Shown one piece after another: positions 15,586 to 23,507 of a stretch of DNA of 45,063 nt; position 1 is the first letter of the stretch, and each line of letters opens with the position of its first letter. Under the pieces are notes generated by a model, which saw nothing but the letters and a program-made list of their open reading frames with translations, was not told the DNA's origin and ran no database searches. The stretch is from the NCBI GenBank assembly GCA_030038755.1, contig JASHSK010000270.1, forward strand, positions 1 through 45,063, written 5' to 3'. The stretch is from Gammaproteobacteria bacterium (GTDB taxonomy: Bacteria > Pseudomonadota > Gammaproteobacteria > Steroidobacterales > Steroidobacteraceae). The translations under genes were made by a program, and so were the position numbers.

Positions 15586-17436
15586 GTGGCAACTCAAACG
15601 CGCCGAGTACTGATTCTGCTGGTGCTGCTGAGCGCCGTCGGCGGCGGTCGCGCGCTGGCGGCCTGCCAGCTCGGCCGCCTGGCGCTGTTACCCGTCGATA
15701 TGGTGGGGCTTCGGCCCACGATAGCCACCAAGATCAATGGCACCGATGCGGTGCTGGCGGTCGACAGCGGCGCCTTCTTCAGCATGCTGGCTCCGGCCGC
15801 GGCCAAGCAGCTCGGGCTGCGCCTGCAGGCACCCCCGCCGCGCCTGCAAATCGGCGGATTCGGCGGGCTGATGCAGTACTCGGTCGCGACGGTCGACTTC
15901 CGGGTCGGCCCGCTGCATTTCCCGGACATGGATTTCGTCGTCGGGGGAAATGAGCTCGGCGGCGGGGCGCAGGGTCTGCTTGGCCAGAATCTGCTGCGGA
16001 TCGGCGACGTCGAGTACGACCTGGCGGACGGCGTCATCCGGCTGATGCGTCCCGGAGCGGGCTGCAGTCAGGCGAATCTGGCCTACTGGGCCACCAGCGA
16101 TCAGGCCATCTCCACGCTACCGATCGAGAGTGCCTCGCCGGGTGAGCCGTGGACGCGCGGGACCGCCTACCTCAACGGACGCAAGATCCGCGTCATGTTC
16201 GACACGGGCTCCCCGCTATCCATCCTGTCATTGCGCGCCGCCGCTCGCGCCGGCGTCAAGCCGACCGACCCGGGAGTGAAAGCGACCGGCTACCTGTACG
16301 GCGTCGGCCGCGCCGCCGTGCGCACCTGGGTCGCACCCTTCGACAGCTTCAAGTTGGGCAGCGAGGAAATCCGCCACACGCATCTGCGGATCGTCGACTT
16401 CGGTGCTTCCGAGGTGGACATGTACATCGGCGCCGACTTCTTCCTGTCGCATCACGTGTATGTGGCCAACAGCCAGCATCGGGTCTACTTCACGTACAAC
16501 GGCGGCCCGGTATTCAACCTGACAGCCTACCTGCCTCAGACATCGCCAAATGCCGCGGCTCCCGGTGCGGCCGCGGCGACACCTGCCCCGGCGACACCTG
16601 CAGCGGCGACACCTGCAGCGGCGACGCCTGCACCGACGGCGCCTGCCCCGGCGACGCCTGCAGATGCGGCACAATTCGCCCGACGCGGGGCGGCACTCGC
16701 AGCGCGCGGCGACTTCCAGGGGGCGATCGCGGACCTGACCCGAGCCTGCCAGCTCGATCCCAACGAGCCCAGCTACTTCGAGCAGCGTGCGCAAGCGGAA
16801 CTGCGTGCCCGGCAGTTGTTGCAGGCACGCGCGGACCTCGATCAAACGATCCGCCTCAAGCCCGACGATGCGACGGCGCTGCTCGCGCGCGCGCAACTGC
16901 GGCTCAGGGGGAAGGATCGGGACGGAGCCCTGTCGGATCTGCAGATCCTCGACAACACTCTGTCCCCCGAGGCTGACACGCGCTTCGCACTCGGCGCGCT
17001 CTACCTGCAGAATGATCGGTATGCCGAGGCGGTCAGGCAGTTCAGCCTTTGGCTCACTGCGCATCGCGATGATATCGGTGTGTCCTCGGCGCTCAACCAG
17101 CGTTGCTGGGCGCGGGCGCTGTCGGGCCAGGAGCTGAAGCAGGCGTTGTCGGATTGCGATCGGGCGATCGGCGAGGGCAGCACGCCGGCCATGCGGGCGC
17201 ACGCGCTCGACAGCCGCGGGTTCGTGCGGTTGCGCCTGGGCGATTACACCCGCTCCCTCAAGGACTACGACGCGGCGCTCGAGCTCCTGCCGCGGCTGCC
17301 CTCCTCCCTGTACGGGCGCGGCATCGATGAGCTGCGGCAGGGTCGCGCCGCCGCCGGCCACAGCGATGTGCAGACCGCGGTGGCTGCGCAGCCGCAGATC
17401 GCCGACACGTTTCGCCGGGCCGGGATCTCACCCTAA
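15586..17436 (+). CDS. Secreted two-domain retropepsin-like aspartic protease with TPR repeats
   Basis: 616 residues from GTG 15586, giving a signal peptide RRVLILLVLLSAVGGGRALAA; the Shine-Dalgarno is only G-rich (GGCGGGG). Two pepsin/retropepsin-like halves follow. The first has active-site LAVDSGAFFSML (D60) and GLLGQNLL; the second has VMFDTGSPLSILS (D206) and MYIGADFFLSHHVYV. A single chain thus carries both catalytic aspartates. A Pro/Ala/Thr linker (about residues 331-360) is encoded by a six-fold 15-bp repeat. The rest (about 362-610) is TPR: GDFQGAIADLTRACQLDPNEPSY, QARADLDQTIRLKPDDATALL, RSLKDYDAALELLPRLPSSL. It probably works in the periplasm, with the TPRs holding a partner. The sedolisin gene follows after 39 bases on the same strand. 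Confidence 0.88.
   Translation: MATQTRRVLILLVLLSAVGGGRALAACQLGRLALLPVDMVGLRPTIATKINGTDAVLAVDSGAFFSMLAPAAAKQLGLRLQAPPPRLQIGGFGGLMQYSVATVDFRVGPLHFPDMDFVVGGNELGGGAQGLLGQNLLRIGDVEYDLADGVIRLMRPGAGCSQANLAYWATSDQAISTLPIESASPGEPWTRGTAYLNGRKIRVMFDTGSPLSILSLRAAARAGVKPTDPGVKATGYLYGVGRAAVRTWVAPFDSFKLGSEEIRHTHLRIVDFGASEVDMYIGADFFLSHHVYVANSQHRVYFTYNGGPVFNLTAYLPQTSPNAAAPGAAAATPAPATPAAATPAAATPAPTAPAPATPADAAQFARRGAALAARGDFQGAIADLTRACQLDPNEPSYFEQRAQAELRARQLLQARADLDQTIRLKPDDATALLARAQLRLRGKDRDGALSDLQILDNTLSPEADTRFALGALYLQNDRYAEAVRQFSLWLTAHRDDIGVSSALNQRCWARALSGQELKQALSDCDRAIGEGSTPAMRAHALDSRGFVRLRLGDYTRSLKDYDAALELLPRLPSSLYGRGIDELRQGRAAAGHSDVQTAVAAQPQIADTFRRAGISP
16576..16665 (+). repeat. 15-bp coding tandem repeat in the protease linker
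   Basis: Six units of 15 bp, consensus GCGACACCTGCAGCG, encode repeats of about ATPAA between the protease and TPR parts of the protein. The third base of several codons varies between units, but unit length is kept, so the frame is preserved. Confidence 0.95.
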
Positions 17437-17475
17437 GATCTCCCGTGTAGCGTCTACCGGACCGGAGGAACCCAC

Positions 17476-20376
17476 ATGCGTCCACCGCGAGGCTATCGAT
17501 TCGTATCCGGCAGCGCGCATCCTCAGCCCGGTGGACACAGGAAACTGGCGCCGGTTGATCCGGGGGAATCCATCACCGTGACGCTGCTGCTGCGCCGCAG
17601 GCGCGGTGGCCCGAAGATGCCCGAGGTCGGGGATTTCGACATCGGCTCGAGACGCCGGCCCCTGGGGCAGTCCCGCAGTGCGTTCGCCCGCGCTCATGGC
17701 GCCGATCCCAGGGACCTGCAGACCGTGGAACGATTCGCGAAGGCGAATGATCTGCGCGTGGTGCACAGTTATCGTGCCCGTCGTTGCGTAGTGCTGCAGG
17801 GCTCCGCGAAAGCAGTGAACGCGGCGTTCTCGGTCCGGCTGCACCGCTACCGCTTCCAGGGCGGCACCTATCGCAGTCATGACGGTCCTTCGAGCGTCCC
17901 GACGGCGCTGGCGGGCATCGTCGAGGCGATCGTCGGACTGACGGACCGCCAGGTACCGGCAACGCACTTTGCGGCACGGCGCGGCACCGCGGGCGCGGAT
18001 CCGCCCGATACCCAACCGCTCACCCCTCAACAGGTCGCGCAGCTCTACGAGTTTCCACAGGGCGACGGAGCAGACCAGACGATCGGTTTGTATGAGATGC
18101 AGACCGGCGAGGGTCCGGCCGGGTACTCGATCGAGGATATCCGCCACTCGATCGAAGCGTTCGGCGGCGGTCTCAAAGTGCCCACCGTTGTCGATGTCGC
18201 CGTCGACGGCGTCGGCAACTCGGGACGATCGGATGGAGAAACGGGGCTCGACATCACCGTCGCCGGCGCAGTGGCGCAGGCAGCGAAGATCGCCGTCTAT
18301 TTCACGGGCGGCAGCGTGCAGGCCATCATCCACGCGCTGCAGAAGATGATCCATCCCGATGCCGGTGACCCCTCACCGACCATCATCTCCATCAGCTATG
18401 GCTGGGGACCCGACGACGGCTCGAGCGCCGGGTTCTCCGCGGCGGAATACGCCCAGATCGGCAAGCTCCTTCAGGACGCCGCCACCCTCTCGATCACCGT
18501 GCTCGTCTCCTCCGGCGACACCGGCGCGTTCGTGAGCGACAGGACTCGCGCGCAGACGAGCTATCCGGCAACCGAGCCCTGGGTGCTGGCCTGCGGCGGA
18601 ACGACGGTTGGCGATATTCGTGGGCAGTCCTTCGACGAGTATGTCTGGAACGACCGCAGTGTGGGTCCGGGGCACGGGCCGGGCGCGACCGGCGGTGGAA
18701 TCAGCGATCGCTTCCCCGTGCCCAGCTACCAGAGCAGCACGGCGCTGCCAAAGAACCGCGCCACGGGCAGGGCCGGACGCGGCATCCCGGACGTTGCCGC
18801 CAACGCCAGCGAGAACAGCGGCTACATTCAATACATCAACGGACAGCGCGGGCCGGTCGGCGGCACCAGTGCCGTCGCGCCTCTTTACGCCGGGCTCCTT
18901 GCGCGGATCAACGCGAACCTCGGCAGATCCGTGGGATTCATCAACCCCGCCCTCTATCGCATCGCGGGCGGCGCCGTGCGGGATGTTTCCGGCCGCGCCG
19001 GACCACAGAACAATTCGTTCGGCCGGGTCGTGGGGTACCCTGTCGCCGTGGGCTGGGACGCCTGCACCGGTCTTGGCAGCATCAAGGGCGCAGCGCTGCA
19101 ACACGGGTTGTCCACCGCGGTGGCCGGACGCCCGGCGCGCCCGGCGCAGAGGCGGCCGCGACCGGCGCGCGGCCGCGCGCCCAGGAAGGTCTTCACGACG
19201 GGAACCTTCCGCGGCGTGGATGTGCGCGATGCCTTCGCCCGCGCCGCTCTGCGGGAGACTGCAGTCCGATTCGATCCGGGGCCGATCCCCTGGCCGGCGC
19301 GTCTGGCTCCGCGGCCGATCGCTCTTGGACGCTATCGTGCCGGCGAGAAGATCTCCGGACCGCTGTCAGCCGCCACCGACTTCCTCATCGTCCTGTATAC
19401 GGATCAGGAGACGGCAGCACTGCTGCAGGTGTTCACGGGTGACGGAACCTGGAACAGCTCGAGGCAGCGGAGCTGGAACGGCTACGCCCATAACTTCGGC
19501 AAGTTTCGCCCGATGATCGGCGGGATCGGTCAGGACCGGGCGCTCGAGCAGGGCATCTTCGGCTATCTGTCCGCCATCAGGATCGGTGGGAACACCATCG
19601 CCCTCTACAAATCCGAGCTGCACCCCAAGCAAAACGGGGATCAGCTGCCTTTCGTCCCCGTATTGCAGCAACTCATCACCGAGCTGCAGCCGCGGTGCGT
19701 GATCAGCACGGGGACCGCGGGCGCCATCGGCAGTGAGCTCAATTGCGGCGATGTCGTCATCAATGACGCGGCCCGTTTTCACGTTCGCAACCGCTACCCC
19801 AATGATCCGAGCATCGACGCCATGAGCGCGGACCACGCCGAGCTGACCAACGCCTCGCCGCTCGCCGGGAAATACCTCGCCGGGAAATACGTTGAATTCG
19901 CCGCGGAGCATCTGACCCGTCTCTCACTGCCGGGACTCAGGCAGTGCCACGATGAGTTGGAGAAGAAGCGCGGATTCGGGTTCGTGCGGTCGAATGAGCA
20001 GCCGCCGCGCATCTATGTCGCCGGCAGCCATCCGGTGCCGGGACCCGAGCCGATGGCCATCGTATCCGCCGACTATCTGACGGTGGACGACAGCCACGAC
20101 TCGGAAGGGCTACAGGCGCTCGGTATCCTGAACGATACCGATGATGCCTTCCTGTTCTACGCGATTACCAGGCTCTCCGGTCCGAAGCCGGCGTGGATCT
20201 CGATTCGCAACGCCTCGGAACCGCAGATCACGCTCGATCCCTATCCGAGCGGCGCCTCGGCCTCCACGATTTCGCGACAGCTCGGCACGCTGGCCGGCCG
20301 GATCTACGGCATCTACCAGTACTGCACCACTCTCAACAGCGCCTTCGCCTGCTGGGCAGTCATCGCCGGCGCATGA
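17476..20376 (+). CDS. Sedolisin (S53) peptidase fused to a nucleoside-phosphorylase-fold domain
   Basis: 966 residues, ATG preceded by GGAGGA at a 6-base spacing. No signal peptide or membrane helix is visible, so it is predicted cytosolic. Residues about 25-170 are a Pro-kumamolisin prodomain (RRPLGQSRSAFARAHGADP ... VVLQGSAKAVNAAFSVRLHRY). Residues about 185-545 are the S53 catalytic domain with all active-site residues: E255 and D259 in GETGLDITVAGAVAQAAKI, oxyanion D348 in VLVSSGDTGAF, S465 in GGTSAVAPLYAGL, and the calcium-site region ending GWDACTGLGS. After an Arg/Pro-rich linker (about 548-573), residues about 630-960 resemble the MTA/SAH nucleosidase or PNP superfamily: TDFLIVLYTDQETAALLQVF, YKSELHPKQNGDQLPFVPVL, STGTAGAIGSELNCGDVVI, and AWISIRNASEPQI, where the usual Asp is Glu. 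The fusion suggests ligand-controlled proteolysis. Confidence 0.88.
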   Translation: MRPPRGYRFVSGSAHPQPGGHRKLAPVDPGESITVTLLLRRRRGGPKMPEVGDFDIGSRRRPLGQSRSAFARAHGADPRDLQTVERFAKANDLRVVHSYRARRCVVLQGSAKAVNAAFSVRLHRYRFQGGTYRSHDGPSSVPTALAGIVEAIVGLTDRQVPATHFAARRGTAGADPPDTQPLTPQQVAQLYEFPQGDGADQTIGLYEMQTGEGPAGYSIEDIRHSIEAFGGGLKVPTVVDVAVDGVGNSGRSDGETGLDITVAGAVAQAAKIAVYFTGGSVQAIIHALQKMIHPDAGDPSPTIISISYGWGPDDGSSAGFSAAEYAQIGKLLQDAATLSITVLVSSGDTGAFVSDRTRAQTSYPATEPWVLACGGTTVGDIRGQSFDEYVWNDRSVGPGHGPGATGGGISDRFPVPSYQSSTALPKNRATGRAGRGIPDVAANASENSGYIQYINGQRGPVGGTSAVAPLYAGLLARINANLGRSVGFINPALYRIAGGAVRDVSGRAGPQNNSFGRVVGYPVAVGWDACTGLGSIKGAALQHGLSTAVAGRPARPAQRRPRPARGRAPRKVFTTGTFRGVDVRDAFARAALRETAVRFDPGPIPWPARLAPRPIALGRYRAGEKISGPLSAATDFLIVLYTDQETAALLQVFTGDGTWNSSRQRSWNGYAHNFGKFRPMIGGIGQDRALEQGIFGYLSAIRIGGNTIALYKSELHPKQNGDQLPFVPVLQQLITELQPRCVISTGTAGAIGSELNCGDVVINDAARFHVRNRYPNDPSIDAMSADHAELTNASPLAGKYLAGKYVEFAAEHLTRLSLPGLRQCHDELEKKRGFGFVRSNEQPPRIYVAGSHPVPGPEPMAIVSADYLTVDDSHDSEGLQALGILNDTDDAFLFYAITRLSGPKPAWISIRNASEPQITLDPYPSGASASTISRQLGTLAGRIYGIYQYCTTLNSAFACWAVIAGA

Positions 20377-20391
20377 TGCGCCGAGACCGTC

Positions 20392-20481
20392 CCGAGCTGT
20401 GCCACACTGCCGAGCTCTGCTGCACCCCCGACCTGTGCCGCGCCCCCGAGCTGTGCCGCACTGCCGAGCTGTGCGGGACCG
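20392..20481. repeat. 18-bp tandem repeat array between sedolisin and PEBP genes
   Basis: Five units of 18 bp (20392-20409, 20410-20427, 20428-20445, 20446-20463, 20464-20481), consensus CCGAGCTGTGCCGCACTG. It lies 15 bases after the sedolisin stop and one base from the PEBP stop codon (20483-20485), so it fills the convergent gap almost completely. Confidence 0.95.
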
Positions 20482-20482
20482 T

Positions 20483-21094
20483 CTACCGATGGAATCGCGC
20501 GACGAGCTCGGCTTTGCCGAGTACGTGCCCGTCCATCGCAGCGAACACGGCCATCCGAGTCGCGGCGGCCTGCTGCGGCGTCCCCTGAGGCACATCGAGC
20601 ACGGTGTCGAGCGCATAGAGCTCGAACGTGTAGTGGTGATAAGGGCCAGGCGGCGCTCCCGGGCCCATGTAGCCGTTCGCGCGCAGGCTGACCTGACGGC
20701 TGCCATCCGGCAACGTCCCCGCCGGCACTCCCTCCGGCAGTCCCGTGGATGTGCCGGGAATGTTCCAGATCAGCCAGTGCGTGATGTCCATCTTGGGACT
20801 CTTGTTCAGCACGGGCTCCGGATCGTGCAGCAGCAGCACGAAACTGCGCGTACCCGGAGGCACCTGCGACCAATGAAGCTCGGGCGACACGGCTGCGCTG
20901 CCAGCCGCCTGGGTGTACTTGTCGGGGATGACGCCCCCGTCCTCCCAGGCCGGACTCGTCATTAACAGCGGCGGCGTGCGCGGCCCGCCTCTCTGGGCTC
21001 GCTGGGCCAGCAGCGGTTGCATCATGAGACTCGTGGTCGCCGCCAGCAGCACCACGGCGCCCGTACGAACAACCTGCGCAAAGTCTTTTTTCAT
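20483..21094 (-). CDS. Secreted YbhB/YbcL-type PEBP family protein
   Basis: 203 residues from ATG 21094, chosen because it gives a clean signal peptide (MKKDFAQVVRTGAVVLLAATTSLMMQPLLA) and has GGGGGAG 5 bases upstream; the same frame is open much further upstream without any matching start. The domain has the PEBP landmarks: PELHWSQVPPGTRSFVLLLHDPEPVL, the ligand-pocket DITHWLIWNIPG, and GPYHHYTFELYALD. Bacterial PEBPs are small ligand-binding proteins, some of which inhibit kinases or proteases; the function here is unknown. An export signal is unusual for YbhB but common in its environmental relatives. It converges with the sedolisin gene, and an 18-bp repeat array touches its stop codon. 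Confidence 0.92.
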   Translation of the reverse strand: MKKDFAQVVRTGAVVLLAATTSLMMQPLLAQRAQRGGPRTPPLLMTSPAWEDGGVIPDKYTQAAGSAAVSPELHWSQVPPGTRSFVLLLHDPEPVLNKSPKMDITHWLIWNIPGTSTGLPEGVPAGTLPDGSRQVSLRANGYMGPGAPPGPYHHYTFELYALDTVLDVPQGTPQQAAATRMAVFAAMDGHVLGKAELVARFHR

Positions 21095-21191
21095 ATTGGC
21101 TCCCCCGACGCGTGCACGACATCCTAACGCACATGACGCCCCTGGCACAAAGGCGCCGCGGCAGCCGTTGATCCCGCGTGCGAGTCCCCTG

Positions 21192-21262
21192 TTGGTCGCG
21201 TCGCCGCCGGGTTGACGAGCGTGGCTGCCGAGTTGACGAGCGTCGCCGCCGGGTTGACGAGC
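21192..21262. repeat. 21-bp tandem repeat array upstream of the small Cys protein gene
   Basis: Unit 1 (20 bp, one base lost) at 21192-21211, full units at 21212-21232 and 21233-21253, and a 9-base partial at 21254-21262. Each full unit begins TTGACGAGCG and ends GCCG(A/G)G. It lies about 100 bases from the PEBP start and 72 bases before the next gene. Confidence 0.9.
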
Positions 21263-21334
21263 CTGCGATTTGCGCGCATAAAGATCGACGAAATGGCGCA
21301 GCGCCCGGGATGAGACGCTGGCGGAGCGAGCGAA

Positions 21335-21730
21335 ATGTTGCAGATGACAGAACAGCAGGCCGACCGCAATCTGCTCGAGCTCGCCGACCTGCTCGACCAG
21401 GTACAGGCGCGGCACGCGCACTTCGATATGCAGCGGTGGGTGAGGATCGGACTCGGGGAGCAGCCGGATGCCTGCTGCACGCCATCGTGTGCCGCCGGAT
21501 GGTGGGCGCACCAGATGTACGGGCTGAGAGATTGGCCACAGAGCAACAGCGCAAGATCGAACGCGCAATACTTCTCGACCATGATCGAGCGCGACTTCGG
21601 GATCCGTCCGGATACATCCGCATTCGCACGCCTGTTCGGCGCGCATCCTCACCGAAGCGCCGCCGATGAAGCACGGGTCATCAGGGACTTCGTTCACGAA
21701 CGACAGCTGGCCAGGGCCGAGCCGGGATAG
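21335..21730 (+). CDS. Small uncharacterised cytosolic protein with a CTPSCAAGWW motif
   Basis: 131 residues from ATG 21335 with GGAG 8 bases upstream. It starts with a helix (EQQADRNLLELADLLDQVQARH), then FDMQRWVRIG, CCTPSCAAGWWAHQMYGL and a C-terminal helical part with MIERDFGIRPDTSAFARLFG. The FDM-x-W ... C-x-T-x-x-C-A-A-G-W pattern is that of a family of small hypothetical proteins seen in many proteobacteria and phages; I know of no function. The paired Cys could bind a metal. It stands alone between the PEBP gene and the LpxA-like gene, 73 bases before the latter. Confidence 0.7.
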   Translation: MLQMTEQQADRNLLELADLLDQVQARHAHFDMQRWVRIGLGEQPDACCTPSCAAGWWAHQMYGLRDWPQSNSARSNAQYFSTMIERDFGIRPDTSAFARLFGAHPHRSAADEARVIRDFVHERQLARAEPG

Positions 21731-21803
21731 CCGCTCATCGCCCGGCGCAACGCGCTCGTGACTGCACCGGCGTGTGCCGCGCGTCCCAACCCCAACTTCA
21801 TCG

Positions 21804-22562
21804 ATGCAGATCCACCCGACCGCCCTGGTCGAGAGCGGCGCGCAGCTTGGCGCGGCGTGCCGCATTCATGCATATGCGGTGATCCGCCGCCATTGCGTGC
21901 TCGGCGATGGCGTCGTCGTGCACCCCTTTGCGGTCGTCGGCGGTGATCCGCAGGATCTCGGCTTCGATGTCGCCAACGACTCGGTGGTGCATGTCGGCGC
22001 TCGTACCGTGATCCGCGAGCACGTCACGATCAGTCGCGCAACGCACGCGGGAGCGTCGACCGAGATCGGCGCGGACTGCTTCCTGATGGCGGCCTGTCAC
22101 GTCGCGCACGACTGTCACGTTGCCGACCGCGTCGTGATCGCCAACGCCGCCCTGCTCGCCGGACACGTGCAGGTCGGCGAGCGCGCGTTCCTCGGCGGCG
22201 GCGCTGTCATCCATCAGTTCTGTCGCATCGGCGAGGGCGCCATGATCGGTGGTGGCGCACGCATTTCGAGCGATGTGCCACCTTTCACGATGGCCACCGA
22301 GCGCAACGCCCTGATCGGGCTGAACAAGGTCGGCTTGCGCCGCCGCGGCGTCGATCGCGCGACACTCGATGAGCTCAAGCGCGCCCTGCGTATCGTCGCG
22401 ACCCCGATCGGCAATCTGCGCGAGCTGACCCGTGCGGCGCTGGCGCGTGAGGAGTTCACGAGCGCGGAGGCGCGAGCGCTGCTCGAGTTCTATCAGCAGG
22501 GACGACGCGGATTCGTGCGTCCGCGCCGCGGCGCCAACGAGGGCGACGACGTCCCGGCGTAG
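21804..22562 (+). CDS. lpxA: LpxA-like acyl-ACP/UDP-GlcNAc acyltransferase outside the lpx cluster
   Basis: 252 residues from ATG 21804; an in-frame GTG at 21774 would add ten residues, and neither start has a good ribosome-binding site. The N-terminal two thirds is a left-handed beta-helix of hexapeptide repeats (IHPTALVESGAQLG ... VIREHVTISRAT ... ACHVAHDCHV ... AFLGGGAVIHQFCRIGEGAMIGGG), and the C-terminus is the helical LpxA tail (RRRGVDRATLDELKRALRIV). The catalytic His of HIAHDC-type motifs is H102. Compared with E. coli LpxA from memory, about one beta-helix coil is missing before GGDPQDLGF. LpxA makes the first lipid A precursor. There is no lpxD, fabZ or lpxB next to it, so it may be a paralogue with another sugar or acyl substrate. 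Confidence 0.85.
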   Translation: MQIHPTALVESGAQLGAACRIHAYAVIRRHCVLGDGVVVHPFAVVGGDPQDLGFDVANDSVVHVGARTVIREHVTISRATHAGASTEIGADCFLMAACHVAHDCHVADRVVIANAALLAGHVQVGERAFLGGGAVIHQFCRIGEGAMIGGGARISSDVPPFTMATERNALIGLNKVGLRRRGVDRATLDELKRALRIVATPIGNLRELTRAALAREEFTSAEARALLEFYQQGRRGFVRPRRGANEGDDVPA

Positions 22563-22662
22563 CCGGGCCGCTGCCGCGTTCAGCCGGGTCGCGCCCCCAT
22601 TCAGCCGGGGAGCCACCCCGTTCGGCCGGAGGGCTACCGCGTTCAGCCGGGTCGCGCGGCTG
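22558..22662. repeat. 21-bp tandem repeat array holding the stop codons of both converging genes
   Basis: Five units of 21 bp: 22558-22578, 22579-22599, 22600-22620, 22621-22641, 22642-22662. Full units start TTCAGCCGGG; unit 0 reads CGTAGCCGGG instead. The TAG of the LpxA-like gene (22560-22562) is inside unit 0. The stop of the leftward exonuclease gene (22643-22645) is inside the last unit and supplies its C-terminal Arg-Pro-Gly. Confidence 0.95.
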
Positions 22663-23485
22663 CGGCGGCGGCTGCGCCCTGCGCACGCGACAGCAGCCGC
22701 GGCGCTCTGAGCCGTTGCGGCCACTGCGCGAAGCCAGCCGTCGGCCCGCGCCAGCGCAGCTCATCGGCGTGCGCGAACAGGGCGGCATCGGTTCGCAGCG
22801 TCGCCAATCTCTTGAACAGCAGCGCCAGCTCGCGCCGCTCTCCGAGCGCGTCCGGCGGGAAGTCCTCGATCGGACCGTGGCGCGCGATCAGCGCCGCCGC
22901 GCCCTTTGGGCCGATGCCCGCGATTCCCGGATATCCATCCGCGCTGTCCCCCACGAGCGCCAGGTAGTCCGGGATCCTCTGCGGGTCGACGCCAAATTTC
23001 GCGCGCACTGCTTCTGCATCTCGAACAGCGTTCGTCCTGCGGTCGACCTGGACGACGCGCCCGTCGCGTACACACTGCGCGAGATCCTTGTCAGGCGTCC
23101 AGATGCACACCTGTCTGACCCGGGAATCATCGCTCGCGATCCGTGCCGCGGATGCGAGCGCATCGTCCGCCTCGAGCTCGACCATCGGCCATACGACGAT
23201 ACCGAGCGCCTGGATCGCCTCCTCGAGAGGCTCGAACTGCGCCCACAGGGCGGGCTCGATGCCATCCCCGGTCTTGTAGCCGCTCCACAGGTCGTTGCGG
23301 AAGGATTCGATGACGTGATCGGTGGCCACTCCCAGGTGCGTGGCGCCCTCCTCGAGCATCTGAAGCAGCGTCGTGAGCACGCCGGCCACCGCACCCAGGG
23401 GCCTGTCGTCGCCCTTCGTGAAGCGCCGCAGGCCGTAGAAGTGGCGGAAGAGCTCGTACGTTCCATCGACCAGATGAACGATCAC
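22643..23485 (-). CDS. 5'-3' exonuclease / flap endonuclease family protein
   Basis: 280 residues from GTG 23485, chosen because GAGGAGG lies 8 bases upstream and the domain begins at once (VIVHLVDGTYELFRHFYG); the same frame is open to a TTG at 23518. It is the Pol I 5'-nuclease/Xni fold without a polymerase: the PIN-like N-terminal part has the first acidic residue in LVDG, then TDHVIESFRNDLWSGYKTG, the helical arch region, VELEADDALAS (acidic cluster), WTPDKDLAQCV and the helix-hairpin-helix DYLALVGDSADGYPGIAGIGPKGAAALIARHG. All the metal-binding acids that I expect are present. Pol I-independent homologues help in RNA-primer removal and repair. It ends inside a repeat array, which may have altered its last residues (AAAAAAARPG). 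The hydrolase gene ends 22 bases upstream. Confidence 0.88.
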   Translation of the reverse strand: MIVHLVDGTYELFRHFYGLRRFTKGDDRPLGAVAGVLTTLLQMLEEGATHLGVATDHVIESFRNDLWSGYKTGDGIEPALWAQFEPLEEAIQALGIVVWPMVELEADDALASAARIASDDSRVRQVCIWTPDKDLAQCVRDGRVVQVDRRTNAVRDAEAVRAKFGVDPQRIPDYLALVGDSADGYPGIAGIGPKGAAALIARHGPIEDFPPDALGERRELALLFKRLATLRTDAALFAHADELRWRGPTAGFAQWPQRLRAPRLLSRAQGAAAAAAARPG

Positions 23486-23507
23486 GGCGGCGGCCTCCTC
23501 GCGCCCA

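Noticed and set aside
20483-21865. Longer PEBP protein with about 257 extra N-terminal residues
   Set aside because: A typical signal peptide and ribosome-binding site occur at 21094, and the extra part overlaps the Cys protein gene and a repeat array.
22558-22662. Rho-independent terminator for the LpxA-like gene
   Set aside because: The region is a direct repeat with no T-tract; I could not draw a stable unique hairpin.
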